A DNA stretch of 64,000 nucleotides, from positions 5,112,001 to 5,176,000 of the forward strand of contig OX637402.1 in the NCBI GenBank assembly GCA_951799425.1. The letters are read 5' to 3'. The notes beneath the pieces are model-generated. The model was given only the letters and a program-made list of their open reading frames with translations. It was not told where the DNA came from and did not search any database. Every line of letters starts with the position of its first letter. Within the stretch, counting starts at the first letter, position 1. The stretch is from Ilex aquifolium (taxonomy: Eukaryota; Streptophyta; Magnoliopsida; Aquifoliales; Aquifoliaceae). The translations under genes and the position numbers were made by a program. Positions 48,301 to 59,205 of the stretch are shown one piece after another.

Positions 48301-51300
48301 TAGGTTCTCTGTCTTTCTGTTTGTATTACCCCTTTCTTGTCACTTCAGAATTTATTGTCTATTTGCTTTCTTTATTTTGAGGAACTTCTACAGGAAGAAC
48401 TGTCTTTGGACTTCATTTTTTCAGTGGTTTTTTTTTGGTTAGAATTAGTTTAACTCATCATTTTTAATATTTTTTTTTTTTTCATATCTTATTATGTAAT
48501 TTCAATTTTCATATGGTATGGATATGTTTAGGATATAGTCACGTGTTCTAATGCTATGATTCTGCATATTAGTTCTTCCTATAATACCAGTAGGATCAAA
48601 TAATCTATTCATATTTTTTTGGGGGGTGAAGCTTCCTAGCCACTGCCTGTCACTTCAGAGTACTTCATTGTCATGCACCATCTCTGATCCAAGAAGGATA
48701 TTGTTGACTGGTTGGTCTTTCTGGTCTCATGCTTTTTCTTAGGAGATTTCTGTTCACTTCAAGAACAAAAAGATAGTTTGTCAGTTCATAGGTTCATTGA
48801 ACAAAGATGATTGGGTGGACTATACTAACTTCCTGTGATCTCGAGACAAAGATTGCTGGATTTAAACTTGAGCTTTCTGAAATTATGCTATCCTCCTGTG
48901 TTGGAGATGTTGAGTAGACGGGGTTTCAGTGAAATACCATGTGCCTCTTTTAATTCCTTTTACTTTCTCAAATTTGGGGAAAGAATTCTAAGATCTCAGA
49001 AAAAGATAGTTCGGGCCTTGTTTAAAGGACTTGAAAGAGAGGAGCATAATTACTCACTCTTTCTCTTCAAATTAATTCTTTAACCAAGCTGAGTCATAAC
49101 CAACTTTACATTAAATCCACCAATCTCTGGTGTCATTCTCTCTCAAAAGCTTGAGAAGCCTTGCTTTGAGAACCCGTCTTGGTTTTGGTCATCAGTGTGA
49201 CAAAATCTCCACCAGCTGGAGAACTTCAAATCCATCTGTTGGCCCCTTCCCTTTGTTGGATAAATACCATCTCTCTCTCCACCTATTTGCATGAGCTTGC
49301 TCTTAATGAATTTAGTTTTGTGGGTGGTCCTGTACCTCTTAATATATTTCTTCCTCTCCCTACCTTGGACGTTCCACTTTAGATAGAACTACATTTATTT
49401 CTTTCCTTTTCCTAAGAAACTGCCCTATGGTATTTGGTAATTTGAATCCTTATGGTATAAGTTTGTTATTTTGATTTAAATTTGTGCAAGTATTTTTTAT
49501 TTATATTATTTGTACTATGCATTAAGGCTTTTATGCTGATGTGTAAGGGTGTTGCTGGTGTACCCCCCTTGTTTATGCATTGTCCTCTACATATTAATGT
49601 TTCAATTTTATTTCTTTTTTCTTGTTGTGAGTGGGTTGTTGAATTATTTAAGACATGATTTTATCTGAGTACAGTAACCTTACTTTTTTTTGGGGTGCAT
49701 TTTTTATGTTCTGATAATGCCTGCCCTATGTTGTTTTGGTACACACTGCTTCCTTTTCTTATTATTGTTAGTTCTCAGGCTGATTTTTTTTTTAGCAATT
49801 TATAAAGTAAATGTCTTACTTGCCTTACAGGTTTTTGACAAAACTTCTCACCGAGGATTTGCCTCGGCTTTTTGTACGCCCAAAGAAGATTGTTTTGGAT
49901 TTCCAAAAGATAAAAGCAGTTGTTCCTGTTCCAAATGCTTTCAAGTCAGGAGGAATGCCAGAAGGAAATAAGGATTTTGTTGGAGAATTATCGGCGACTC
50001 TCGTAGATGCTCGAAAGCTTTCTTATCTTTTCTATGGTAACAACATTCTTTCGTTACATACGTTTGCTTCTAAAATACGCACGAGATACATCTGTTCATT
50101 ATCAACTATGTTATAATTCACCACTGACATGGACTTTAAGAGTTTAAGTTGTCACTTGGTCTTAAAAAGAAAGCCAACACATGCTTATCTGTGAACCAAT
50201 CCAATGACACTATTTATGCCCTGTATTCCTTGTGTCATTCTCATTATTCCCCTTTATTATCCAGGCAAAACTGATCCTTATGTTGTTCTAAGCTTGGGAG
50301 ATCAAGTAATACGCAGTAAAAAGAACAGTCAAACAACTGTTATTGGACCTCCTGGTGAGCCAATTTGGAATCAGGTGAGTTTTCGTATTATGTAAAAGTT
50401 TTCTCATGTACTTGATTGAGTTTCATGCATTTGCAAATAGAATCTGTTCAATTAGCTGCATTCATAGTTTTCATCTAAAGTTATAGAACTGCTGTAAGGT
50501 GTTTTTTTTTCTTTGGCAGGATTTTCACATGCTAGTTGCAAACCCTAGAAAACAGAAATTATGCGTTCAAGTGAAGGACTCCCTCGGATTCACAGATTTG
50601 ACTATTGGTACTGGAGAGGTAAAATGTTACGCTTGCAAAATGTGGTTATTACTATTGCATGGGTTTGTAAGTTACTGGCTTCAGTATATGGGATTGGTGT
50701 GCCAAACTTACTAATCTAAACACCCTAGTGTATTTATTCGAAGTTGTTAAACTGCTTTCAGAATTGTGATACGTGAAGAAGAAACTCAGACACAGCATCT
50801 TATGTCATCTTGGTTCCATTTAAAGCTCTGTAGGCCTAAAGGAAAAAGTATTTCCTTGGCTGAAGTTACACTTTTTATGCTGTTCACCGATGGTAACATA
50901 ACTTGGAGGTTGATGTAAGATAACTTCAAGTATAAGGTCTAATTAAGCTTGAAAAAATGCAATCAAATAGATAAGCGATTGTGAAGAAAAGAAGATAAAG
51001 AAGGGAGAAAGGAGATAATTAGAGGAGTCAGATTTTACAAGTTTAAGAAGAGTCACCATTCCTAATCTAGTTAAGGGTACGGCTATACGGTTCATATAGG
51101 ATCTTAGGTTTCAAAATTTAAAAGATTCTGTCTCAAACATTGCAGACAAAAGAATGATATTCCCTTTATTACTACTGAAGAAGGCAATAAAACAATGTAT
51201 GGTAAGGATACTAGTAATCCCCAAAGCTTAAGTTATTAGAGAATGGGTACAATGATCTATATCAAGCTCAATTTTTGGAGGCTCCATTTGTATACCTCCC

Positions 51301-54300
51301 ATGTACATGAGTTGTGGCTCTTTTGGTGCCTTAATAGTAGGATTTTACTTGTGAAAAAACTTGTGTATCAAGCTCAAAACACACAAAAAATAGAATGTAG
51401 AACTAACATACGATTGAATGGGGAAAAATGTATGCGTGGGACTTGAACCAAAGACTTTATGGAATCAAAATCTGATACAATTTAAGGCAGCAAAAGTCTT
51501 AAGCTATTAGGTAATGGGCCCAATAGCTTGGAACATCTATAGAGGGTTGTAGCTTGGAGGCAAGAGTTGAAATATAATAATCACATGTTTTTTAGAAGAA
51601 AAAGAAAGGAGGGAGAAAGAGAAATGTTTATGAGAAGTATGGAATTTCTTGAATTCATTCCTTCACTACTCTATTAATACTATCAAGCATATCTGAAAAT
51701 TACAAGAATACACATTATTTGAATCTGGAAACTCCCCCATAACTTGGTGCATAAATATTTACACATGCCGCTAAAATGTTATGAAACACATTACTTGACA
51801 GTCACTCCCTTTTAGTCAGGACATCAATCAGTTGTTCCACAGTCTTCACAAAAAGAGTGCAAATAAGATCAAGGCTTACATTCTCTTTAATGAAATGCCT
51901 GTCAACCCAATATACTTGGTTCAATCATGTTCAACCAGACTATGTGCAATACTGAAGTCGCATTGTTATCACAATAAAGTCTCATTGTGCTGCAAAATTC
52001 AACTAAAAGTTCTATCATCAAAATTCATAACCATAAAAACTCAGACACCCTACGTGCCATAACTCTAAACTTGGATTTAGTACTAGATCTTGCAATTAAC
52101 GCCAAGTCACCAAGTTGCTCCAACAAATGTATATTTCTCAGAAGTAGATCTCCTATGCTTGGCTAATCCCATTGAATCCGCATTTGTATATAATTCCAGA
52201 CTCTAATGATTATGGCTGGGAAATAGAAGACCTTTCCCAAGTGCTGACTTCAGATACCAAAAAATTTTAAAGACTGTAAATGGGACGGTCCCAATGAAAT
52301 GTTTCAAGTGTCATAAGTCTTTTGTCTCAAATTCTTTGGTCAAAGACAATTTTTCTCATTTGATTTGCTAGCTGTATTTTTTATTCTCCACTGCTGCTGC
52401 CTGATTGCCCCTGGGTTATTTCTGTCTCACCAGGCCCCCAATGCTGTTAATACATTTTCCTCCATGAAAAAAGGCCACATATTTGTAACAAAGAGAAGGT
52501 TGCTATTTGACTGTCAAATCATCACTCACTAGATTTTATTGGATCCCTTGATCTATGCATCTTTGGCTTCCAAAACTAGATCTAATCTCCAGATTGCTTG
52601 ATAGGCTTGAAATGTGAGTGGAAGGAAAACGTGGCCTTGAGGAAAAACAGAAGCTACTGAGAACTGCATATTCTCTTTACGGGGGGGGTGTGTGTATGCA
52701 TGTGTGGGTGTGTGCGCATATGCGCGTGTGGTGTGTGTGGGAAGGAGAAGGCTGTTATGATCCAGTTAACTAATATTTCTATATGTTATGAGTAAGGATA
52801 TAGATGGGAAAAAATGAAGAAAATTAAACAGTGAGAGCAATAAACCTCTGCAAAATGCAGGCCACTTTTACCTTTTAAATTTAATGTTAAACATCATTCA
52901 GAAAAACAATAAATCAGTGGCAACTGAATGGGTGGTATGAGAGAAGTACTAGCGTTTTCAATCACAAATGGTTGCTGTGAGCTATGCGTCACTAATGTGT
53001 TTTGCGTCACAGAGATATTGGAACCAACATGCTCTTGGGTTCAAATATGAGGGAAACCACTTTGTAGAAATAATGCCTCGTGTTAGATCTGTAACCATAC
53101 CACTCATGCAACACTCTCAATTAGCAGAGAGCTAAATGGGTAATGGCTTTCTTCTTCTTTTTCTGTTTTTTGAGCGAGGGTTGGGGTCAGAAACAATGAT
53201 AATTGCTCAGTTTCACATGTTTATGTAATCACCTAATTAAGCTAATCCTTATTCGTATAATAAACAACGCCAACTATTATTTTCTTATTACAGGGCGTAA
53301 TAAATTTTGTTAACGGCAAGAGATTAGGACCATCCTCCCTGCCTTAACCTGCAGACTTTTGGTTCCATTCATTTTTCCATTGCCAACCTTTTCACTAGAA
53401 CCATAGAAGCGAACTGCTCTTATTACGGTCATTCTCTGCCTTCATTTATGTTTTGCATTTTACTCATCATATCACATGTTGCTGCTAAGTTTTGTTGAAT
53501 AAGCTTAGTATATGATCGTGTTTTTCGACTTATTTCCTGCTGACTCAAAATTAGTGCTGAAGCATGTTTTGTTACACACTTCAGTGTTTTCCTGATCCTG
53601 ATGAAATGTTCTTTCAAAATAAGGCGTATAGTAACTTGTAAAGTTAAACATTCCAATATCTAAAGGTCGTTGTACACAATCCTTCTTCGTTTAATTATTT
53701 TATTGTGCTTAGCGAGCCTGCTCATATTTCATTCTGGTTGTAATTTCTTCCTCTTTCCAGACAATTAGTCGATGCAAATGATTTTTAATTGCCAAAGCCA
53801 GTGTAGTATAGTTAGTTGAGTGTTGGCACGGCAGCTTAAGGGAGGTGAGGGATTAGGGGTTCGGAACTCATTGCTAACAACAAATCCACAAGCAGTAATC
53901 AGTTTAGACAAGGTAGTTCTTTCCACCAAATTTTCTTCACAATCACCAAGAGCAGCTTGGCTATTGCTTATTCACAAGGGGCAAAAACCATCATGGAATT
54001 TCAATGCCAACCTTTCCCACTTAACCCAATGGGTATAGTTGTCCTTTGACTTTTTGTTGCTCCTCGGTTAAGACCCTGAACCATAAGCCATTTGGTGGTG
54101 ATTATTCTCTTTGGCTAATTGTGATTGGATATTGCTAATAGCCACAATAATGGCTACATAAATTTGACTCCAAGCTCTGTGAACTAAGAAATTCGAAATT
54201 CTACTGTAATCTACACCACCCTCCTGGGGCTCCAACAAACGAAGAAAATAAAATAAATGAGCGGTAGAAAGAAATACGACTAACAAAATACTGCGTACAG

Positions 54301-55000
54301 GTGGATCTGGGATCTCTAGAAGATACTGTACCTACGGACAGGATTGTGGTTCTGAATGGAGGTTGGGGGCTTTTTAGGAAGGGATCTGCTGGAGAAATCT
54401 TACTACGGCTGACATATAAAGCATATGTTGAGGATGAAGAAGATGAAAGGCTCGAGGCTAAATCCATGGGTACAGATGCTTCAGATGATGAATTGTCAGA
54501 TTCTGATGTATCAGATGCTGCAAACAAGCAGCATGAAATGGATTCAACAAGCGGAGCAGATAAAGAATCTTTTATGGATGTTCTAGCAGCTTTGATTGTA
54601 AGCGAGGAATTTCAAGGGATAGTGGCATCTGAAACAGGAAATTCTAAATCGTCTGAAGATGTCCCTAGTACAGTGTCATCAGGATCAAGATCACGTGGCT
54701 CCGTAGGTCAATCTCCAGCACCTCCAAATTCTGACAGTGGTTCGGAAGGTTTTGGAGGTATTGTGCTTCCAATTGTCAATACAATGACACTAAAATTTGC
54801 ATGTTCATTGTCTTAGGTTTGTTATGAATTTTGACTGAATGTCTATTCTATCATGATTGTCATGATTTCCAATTTTCATTTATTATTATCTGAAAGACAC
54901 TTTATTCACAGGATCGGCCTTATTTTGGCTTGCTTTAATCACAAGTATCTCGGTGCTTATAGCTCTCAATGTGGGTGGTTCAAGTTTTTTCAATCCTTGA
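39392..55000 (+). CDS. NTMC2T5: NTMC2T5-like SMP and C2 domain membrane protein (8 exons)
   Basis: Exons: 39392-40200, 41288-41529, 48229-48247, 49831-50036, 50265-50374, 50520-50618, 54301-54757, 54912-55000. All introns are GT-AG, phases match at every junction, and the total is 2031 nt, 676 aa plus TGA. Layout: Ser-rich, basic N-terminus (possible plastid targeting), membrane segment about 143-160 (FGLFAFFFFVGVVF), SMP lipid-binding domain about 195-385 (VEWVNMVLGKLW, FLTKLLTEDLPRLFVRPKKI), C2 domain about 390-520 (ELSATLVDARKLSYL, KTDPYVVLSLGDQ), acidic linker (DASDDELSDSDVSDAA), C-terminal hydrophobic segment. From memory it matches Arabidopsis NTMC2T5 (At1g50260/At3g19830, about this length), a tether and lipid-transfer protein related to synaptotagmins, reported around chloroplasts. 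Introns 2 and 6 (6.7 and 3.7 kb) carry transposons. A 3'-UTR intron (55054-55983) is plausible. The start is the first in-frame ATG. Confidence 0.93.
40653..40870. repeat. Stowaway-like MITE end in intron 1
   Basis: TAGTCCCTCCATCCCATATTT is the usual terminal sequence of Stowaway (Tc1/mariner) MITEs, preceded by TA. I could not find a clean inverted partner downstream, so the right end is degraded or lost and the end given is approximate. Confidence 0.5.
43518..44660 (+). pseudogene. Gag-like ORF of an LTR element inside intron 2
   Basis: The frame opens MAPRRQKRPRFEDVYDEIED and then has stops. It continues in 43759-44206 with a domain like the third ORF of the Athila element (MREFYPYIQINELDPYIDHF, YIRGIEFTFSTDLIATALDL, LRVLLLNCMALI). 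The end (44460-44640) reads a coiled-coil-like LQHMEEHYRLTSQRLGALDG, matching the RLDILEETVHG region of that ORF. Several stops and frameshifts make it non-functional. No polymerase domain follows before the LTR at 46061, so the element was probably non-autonomous. It lies in the same direction as the host gene. Confidence 0.65.
44799..45140. mobile_element. hAT-type MITE
   Basis: 342 bp with inverted termini CAAGGATCAAAATTTCGTTT and, reversed, CAAGGATCAAAATATCGTTT. Flanks cctgtact (44791-44798) and catgtact (45141-45148) form an 8-bp duplication with one mismatch, the hAT length. The interior is rich in GAAACGTTTCG-like words and makes further hairpins. No transposase. Confidence 0.82.
46061..47536 (+). 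repeat. LTR in intron 2
   Basis: Starts TGTTAGATCATAATTG directly after a purine tract (AATGGGAGAA, 46051-46060) and ends near CACCCCCCCCTCCTCTTGG and TCTACA. TATAAATA is at 46717-46724. Words with GCTCGAGCGGTC or ATCGAGCGGTC lie upstream at 46560-46670. I found no matching 5' LTR upstream of the gag-like ORF, so the element is 5' truncated or this is a separate copy. Confidence 0.65.
48229..48247 (+). other. NTMC2T5: 19-nt microexon of the NTMC2T5-like gene
   Basis: CCATTCCTGTTCTCTCAAT lies between acceptor ATTACCAG and donor GTAAGT. Exon 2 leaves one base of a codon and exon 4 needs two. Only an exon of length 3n+1 with this phase restores the frame, and this one adds Ala-Ile-Pro-Val-Leu-Ser-Met, the residues I remember at this point of the SMP domain in the family. 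Without it the protein would shift frame in the SMP domain. Confidence 0.9.
51790..52200 (-). pseudogene. Ty1/copia RNase H fragment in intron 6
   Basis: The minus strand reads, with stops, YTNADSMG, RRSTSEKYTFVGATW, MRLYCDNNATS and HSFCEDCGTTD. This is the C-terminal RNase H region of a copia polyprotein, from the GYTDADWAG-type motif to the end. No LTR could be set around it. It is opposite to the host gene. Confidence 0.8.
52681..52740. repeat. (GT)n-rich microsatellite
   Basis: A G run followed by an interrupted GT repeat, in intron 6 of the NTMC2T5-like gene. Confidence 0.95.
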
Positions 55001-55619
55001 TATGATGCGACAGCATGTGCAGAAACATGAATCAATGCTCATGGGTTAATCAGGTAAATCTGAAAAACCCCTTTCCGTTGCTTCTATATTTTCTGCAGTT
55101 GCATGGAATGGGAACCGTATTTTTATTTAATTCTAGTTGTTGCCTTCTCTCATTTGTGATTGCGATGTAAGGTGCCTGTGTTGAAAATTTTCTCTGTTCT
55201 GTTGTTGCTTCCCCTCATTCATCTTATGTTAAGCTCTTTAATGTGAATGTGAATACATTGGGTTTTAGTGTAGCCTTGGCTAGTGGGCTGGCTTCATATC
55301 TCCATTGCACATTATTCCAGCCTTTTTGTTTTGACAGTCAACCAATTCCTTATACACTATCTTGTCAGTAACTAGAATTTATGACATCGAACTCTGCCAC
55401 CTTGGTGAGACCATTGTGATACATGGTCTGGTTAGAGCACTGATTTGTTGCACAAGTGCCCCTGTTTTGGGTTAAATAAGTTGTTTTGCTGTTATGGGCT
55501 TCTCCAGTAGCGGATTTCAGCTCTAGCCTCTAGGTGATACTCTTTTCATCACTCATGTTGGCAAGACCAACTCTAGGTGATATCCTCTCTATATTACTGA
55601 CTGGATTAGGCTCTGTTTA

Positions 55620-55845
55620 AGATCTAAACGAACGGTCAAAATTTTATTTCGGTGCATGGTTTTGGTTAGCTTAGAATTGGAAACATTTCAAAAATATTTC
55701 GGAAAGATTTTTAAAACAGAGAAAAAATTCCAAAATTCGAAGATTTGTTTTCGAAACATCCCGAAAACATTAAAACATAGGAACTTTGGTGTTCAACGTT
55801 TCTGTTTCTATGGAAACCGAAATGTTTTGGCCAACTTAGATCCTC
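55620..55845. repeat. Degraded relative of the hAT-type MITE
   Basis: The interior shares GGAAACATTTC, GTTTTCGAAACATCC and GAAACCGAAATGTTTTGG words with the MITE at 44799-45140. Its ends (GATCTAAACGAACGGTCAAAAT, GGCCAACTTAGATCC) are a decayed inverted pair. It lies in the presumed 3'-UTR intron of the NTMC2T5-like gene. Confidence 0.5.
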
Positions 55846-56299
55846 GATACATTATGAAGTGCATATATTTTTTTGGAAGTCTTGAATGACGTGTTGCTTA
55901 ATTTCATGTACATAATTTGTTCGAGCTTGGTACACCATTTTGTAGCTTTACAAAACTTTGTTGAAAATTTTCCTTTATTGCAGGCTGGGCTACAATCTTT
56001 TTCTGCAAAATTTGAAGAGGAATGCAGCCCGAAAATCCATTTTTTTTTTTCTCTGGAATCTACTAATTCATGGTTTTAAGAAGAGGAATCTCCTTTTGGC
56101 GGCAGATTTTTTGATCTTTTCCTAGCAAGTAAAATTGCCTTGTACCCATGTTCAATAGTTGTATTTAACGTTATGCCAGTCCTTTTACTCTCTTAAAGGG
56201 ACCTAGCCTTTCCAAAGTGGACGCAGGTCCAGATTTGGAAGTTTAATGTGTTATTATTATGGTTTATTTTGTTCCTTTGATGAATACTTGAAAAAACTA

Positions 56300-56330
<31 letters not shown>

Positions 56331-57352
56331 GGCAAAAGGGACTAGAAGTCCACTGGTTTTGATTTTAGGGTCTAAAAAGACCAAAAAAAAAAAAAAAGCA
56401 AAGAAAAGAACAATAGACCAAAAAACCCTTAAATAGGCGGTTATTGTGTGAAGAGGCTCACTATCGTCTTGCCATTGTGCTTCTCTATCAAATCTTCGTG
56501 ATTGCGTATTGAAAATCTAAATGAAATCTTTTCTCAAACAGTCATTGAAACTAGGGTTTTTGCATTACTACAACAAAAAAGCTCCAACATGGTGCATAGT
56601 CTTTGAAGAAAGTAGGGTTATTTAATGCTATGTGAATTGTTATGAACATTAGGGTTTCAAGTAAGTCGTTCAACTTGAAATTTTGACTGTGTTGATGTAA
56701 TCAACATCATAATCCACATCAAGATCATTGTATTAACGTGAATTGATGTATTTCAACAAAACACATGAATAGATTACGAAAAAAAATCCCAAATATGTAA
56801 AGTTTAGATAAAGAAATGTGGCCGTGTTGTTGTATGTCACTGTCCGCCTATTCTATTTCGATGCATTGTGTTTTAGTGATTACTTTCATTGTCTCGTAAA
56901 CAATAGAAGGATTGCACAAAGTCTCAGTGAAATATTTTGGAAGTGTTAAATGAGTTTGGTTGTAAGGTAGTGCACATAATTGATGCGAGAGATTGAATGT
57001 ATAATTTGCTACATCAAATACAAAGAGTCGAATGAGAAGATGTGCATGAGTTAAATGTTAAATTGGATGATTGAAAATGCAATTAAATGGAGACATGAGC
57101 ATTGTTAAATCAATTGAGTGAATAGAAGAATTAAAGGGAATAAACATGAGAAGCTTATACAACAACTTTGTCGGTTTGATCGTTATAAGTGATGAACGTG
57201 AGAGATTAATGATCTAATTTATATGATCATTATTTAAGTTAGAATGATAATTATATTGTTTGAGAATAAGAGTTAAAGGTTTAAGGCATATGAGTGGAAG
57301 AAACAAGTCAAGGAGAGAAATAATGCTTATATCAGTCAATTTGATATAGTCT

Positions 57353-58156
57353 TGATAATTTGGACATAACGTTTTACTTAGATGTCCAATTGACTTAATT
57401 TTTGTGGGACTAAAATGAAGACTTCAAGGGCTACAAGTTTGCTGAAGCAATAATTTTCAGATTCGAACGGTTTCAAGGTGAAAAACGATATGGAAGTTGA
57501 AGGTAGTGCACATATGTTGGAAATCAGGAGAATTAGACATATGCTTTGTAATTTGGACATAACTATTTACTCCAATGTCCAATTGACCTGATTCAAAAAG
57601 ATTTAAAAAGCAGACTTCAAGGGCTACAACTTTGTTCGAAATAGGTTTTGTTAGATTTCGAACATTTTAGGAGTGAAAAACGGACTGGAAGGAAAGATAA
57701 GAAAATATAAGGTTTTATCGAACTTCTAGTGGAGACATCCAAACTTCCGGTGGAGGGATTCGGACTTTCGGACTTCAGGTGAGCCAAACTGGAATTCCTA
57801 TAAAGGAAAATGCTGGCATTGCTAATTTGGACAAACTGTTTTGGCAGAAGTCCGGGCCTTGGCACCGGAAGTCTTGACATGACCATTGGAGCTAGTAACG
57901 ACTAGTTTTTGGCCTACTTCTCTTGTGCATTTGCCTCCTCTCTTTACAAACAAGAATCACTCAAAAGATTTCAACAAGAGAAAAAAAGTGTGGAAAGGAT
58001 TGATTTTCACCTGTTGAAGAAGGTCGAGATAGTGAAAAAGAAGCTTCGAGGAAAAGGTTGAAAAGAGGACGTAAGTCATCGTGGAGTAACCGAACTTCTA
58101 TAAATCTTGGATGTCTTTCTTCTTCCCTACTACATATCTTCTTCATCATATAATCA
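57353..58156 (+). repeat. Copia-type LTR, left part, with tandem duplication
   Basis: The R/U5 block at 57985-58080 matches 29870-29945 (CTGTTGAAGAAGG, GAAAAGAGGACGTAAG). It has TATAAAG at 57799-57805 with words AACTTCCGGTGGA upstream. A segment of about 196 bp starting TAATTTGGACATAAC is duplicated in tandem (57353-57548, then a shorter copy to about 57695). The LTR continues after the Helitron at 59104-59205. The true left end is not visible. Confidence 0.6.
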
Positions 58157-59103
58157 TCTATATAATAAAGTAGCTTACAATTCAAATTTCAAAAGATAAA
58201 CAAAATGACTTTTACTTTTCGCGGTTCAGATCGCTTTAAATTTTACTTTAAAGTTAATCTAACGGCTAATATTAACACCCTAAATTTAATAGGAAAAATA
58301 GGCCCCTAAGTGTGTGTTTGGAATGACTTTTTAAAAGTACTTTTAGAAATTATTTCTCATAAATACTTTAAAAAAAAAATAGTGTTTGAAACCGCCCCAT
58401 CATTATCTCTACCACCCCCACCACCACTACCCCTACCACCGCTGCCGCCGCCGCCGCCGCCACCACCACCACCACTACCCCTACCACTGCCGCCGCCACC
58501 ACCACCGCTGTCGCCACCGCCGTCGCCCTCATCGCCAGTATCGCCACCACCACCGTCGCCGCCACCACCCCCACCACCGCCGCCACCACCACCACCACCA
58601 CTACCGTCGCCACCACCACCACCGTCATCACCAACGCCACCAACAACACCACCGCCGCCACCACCACCACCACCACCACCGCCGCCGCTGCCACCACCGT
58701 CACCGCCACCGCCACCTCCACTGCCACCGTCGCTTCCACCACCACCACCACCACTCTTGCCACCCCCACCCCCACCACTACCACCGTCGCCGCCACCACC
58801 ACCGCCACCACCACCACCACCACCGTCGTCGTCGCCATCGCCGCTGCCCGCCACCACCACCACCATTGTCGCCGTCGCCGCCGCCACCACCACCACCATA
58901 GCCGCCACCACCACCACCACTGCCGCCACCACCGCCGCCACCGCCACAACCATCACCGTCTCCTACCACCACCACTACAACCGATGCTTAAATTCATTTA
59001 TCTCTCCTCTATGTTTGTGATTTGATTTTAGATATGAATACAATTATGTTTATTGTTTACCATTTTTTATTACTCTGTGTCTTCAGGCACAGACAATAAC
59101 TAG
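58157..59103 (+). mobile_element. Complete non-autonomous Helitron with (CCN)n core
   Basis: 947 bp, starting TCTATATAATAAAGTAGC after A and ending CTAG before T, i.e. inserted between A and T without target duplication, as Helitrons do. The 3' hairpin CTGTGTC-TTCA-GGCACAG lies 8 bp before CTAG. The core (58400-58975) is an imperfect CCA/CCG/CCT repeat; long Pro-, Gly-, His- or Val-rich frames on both strands come from it and are not genes. It splits a copia-type LTR, whose U5 end continues at 59104. Confidence 0.88.
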
Positions 59104-59205
59104 TTTCTTATATTGTATCATTGATAAAAGTCAAAAGAAAGTTAAACTTAGTCATTAATTTAAACAACCAAATTCACCCCCTCTTAGGTTGCATTTGGGC
59201 CAACA
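59104..59205 (+). repeat. Copia-type LTR, right part
   Basis: Continues the LTR interrupted by the Helitron and ends with CACCCCCTCTTAGGTTGCAT, the same terminus as the LTR at 29662-30165. Confidence 0.6.

Noticed and set aside
48835-49382. Possible LINE or host pseudogene in intron 3
   Set aside because: Some words looked like LINE endonuclease context, but no motif was firm in any frame.
54201-54527. Ser-rich minus-strand ORF
   Set aside because: It is the antisense shadow of exon 7 of the NTMC2T5-like gene, whose frame has splice sites and domain match.
58310-59020. Poly-Pro ORF on the plus strand and Gly-rich, Val-rich and Trp-rich ORFs on the minus strand
   Set aside because: Several overlapping frames on both strands are open only because the Helitron core is a CCN/CCG repeat.
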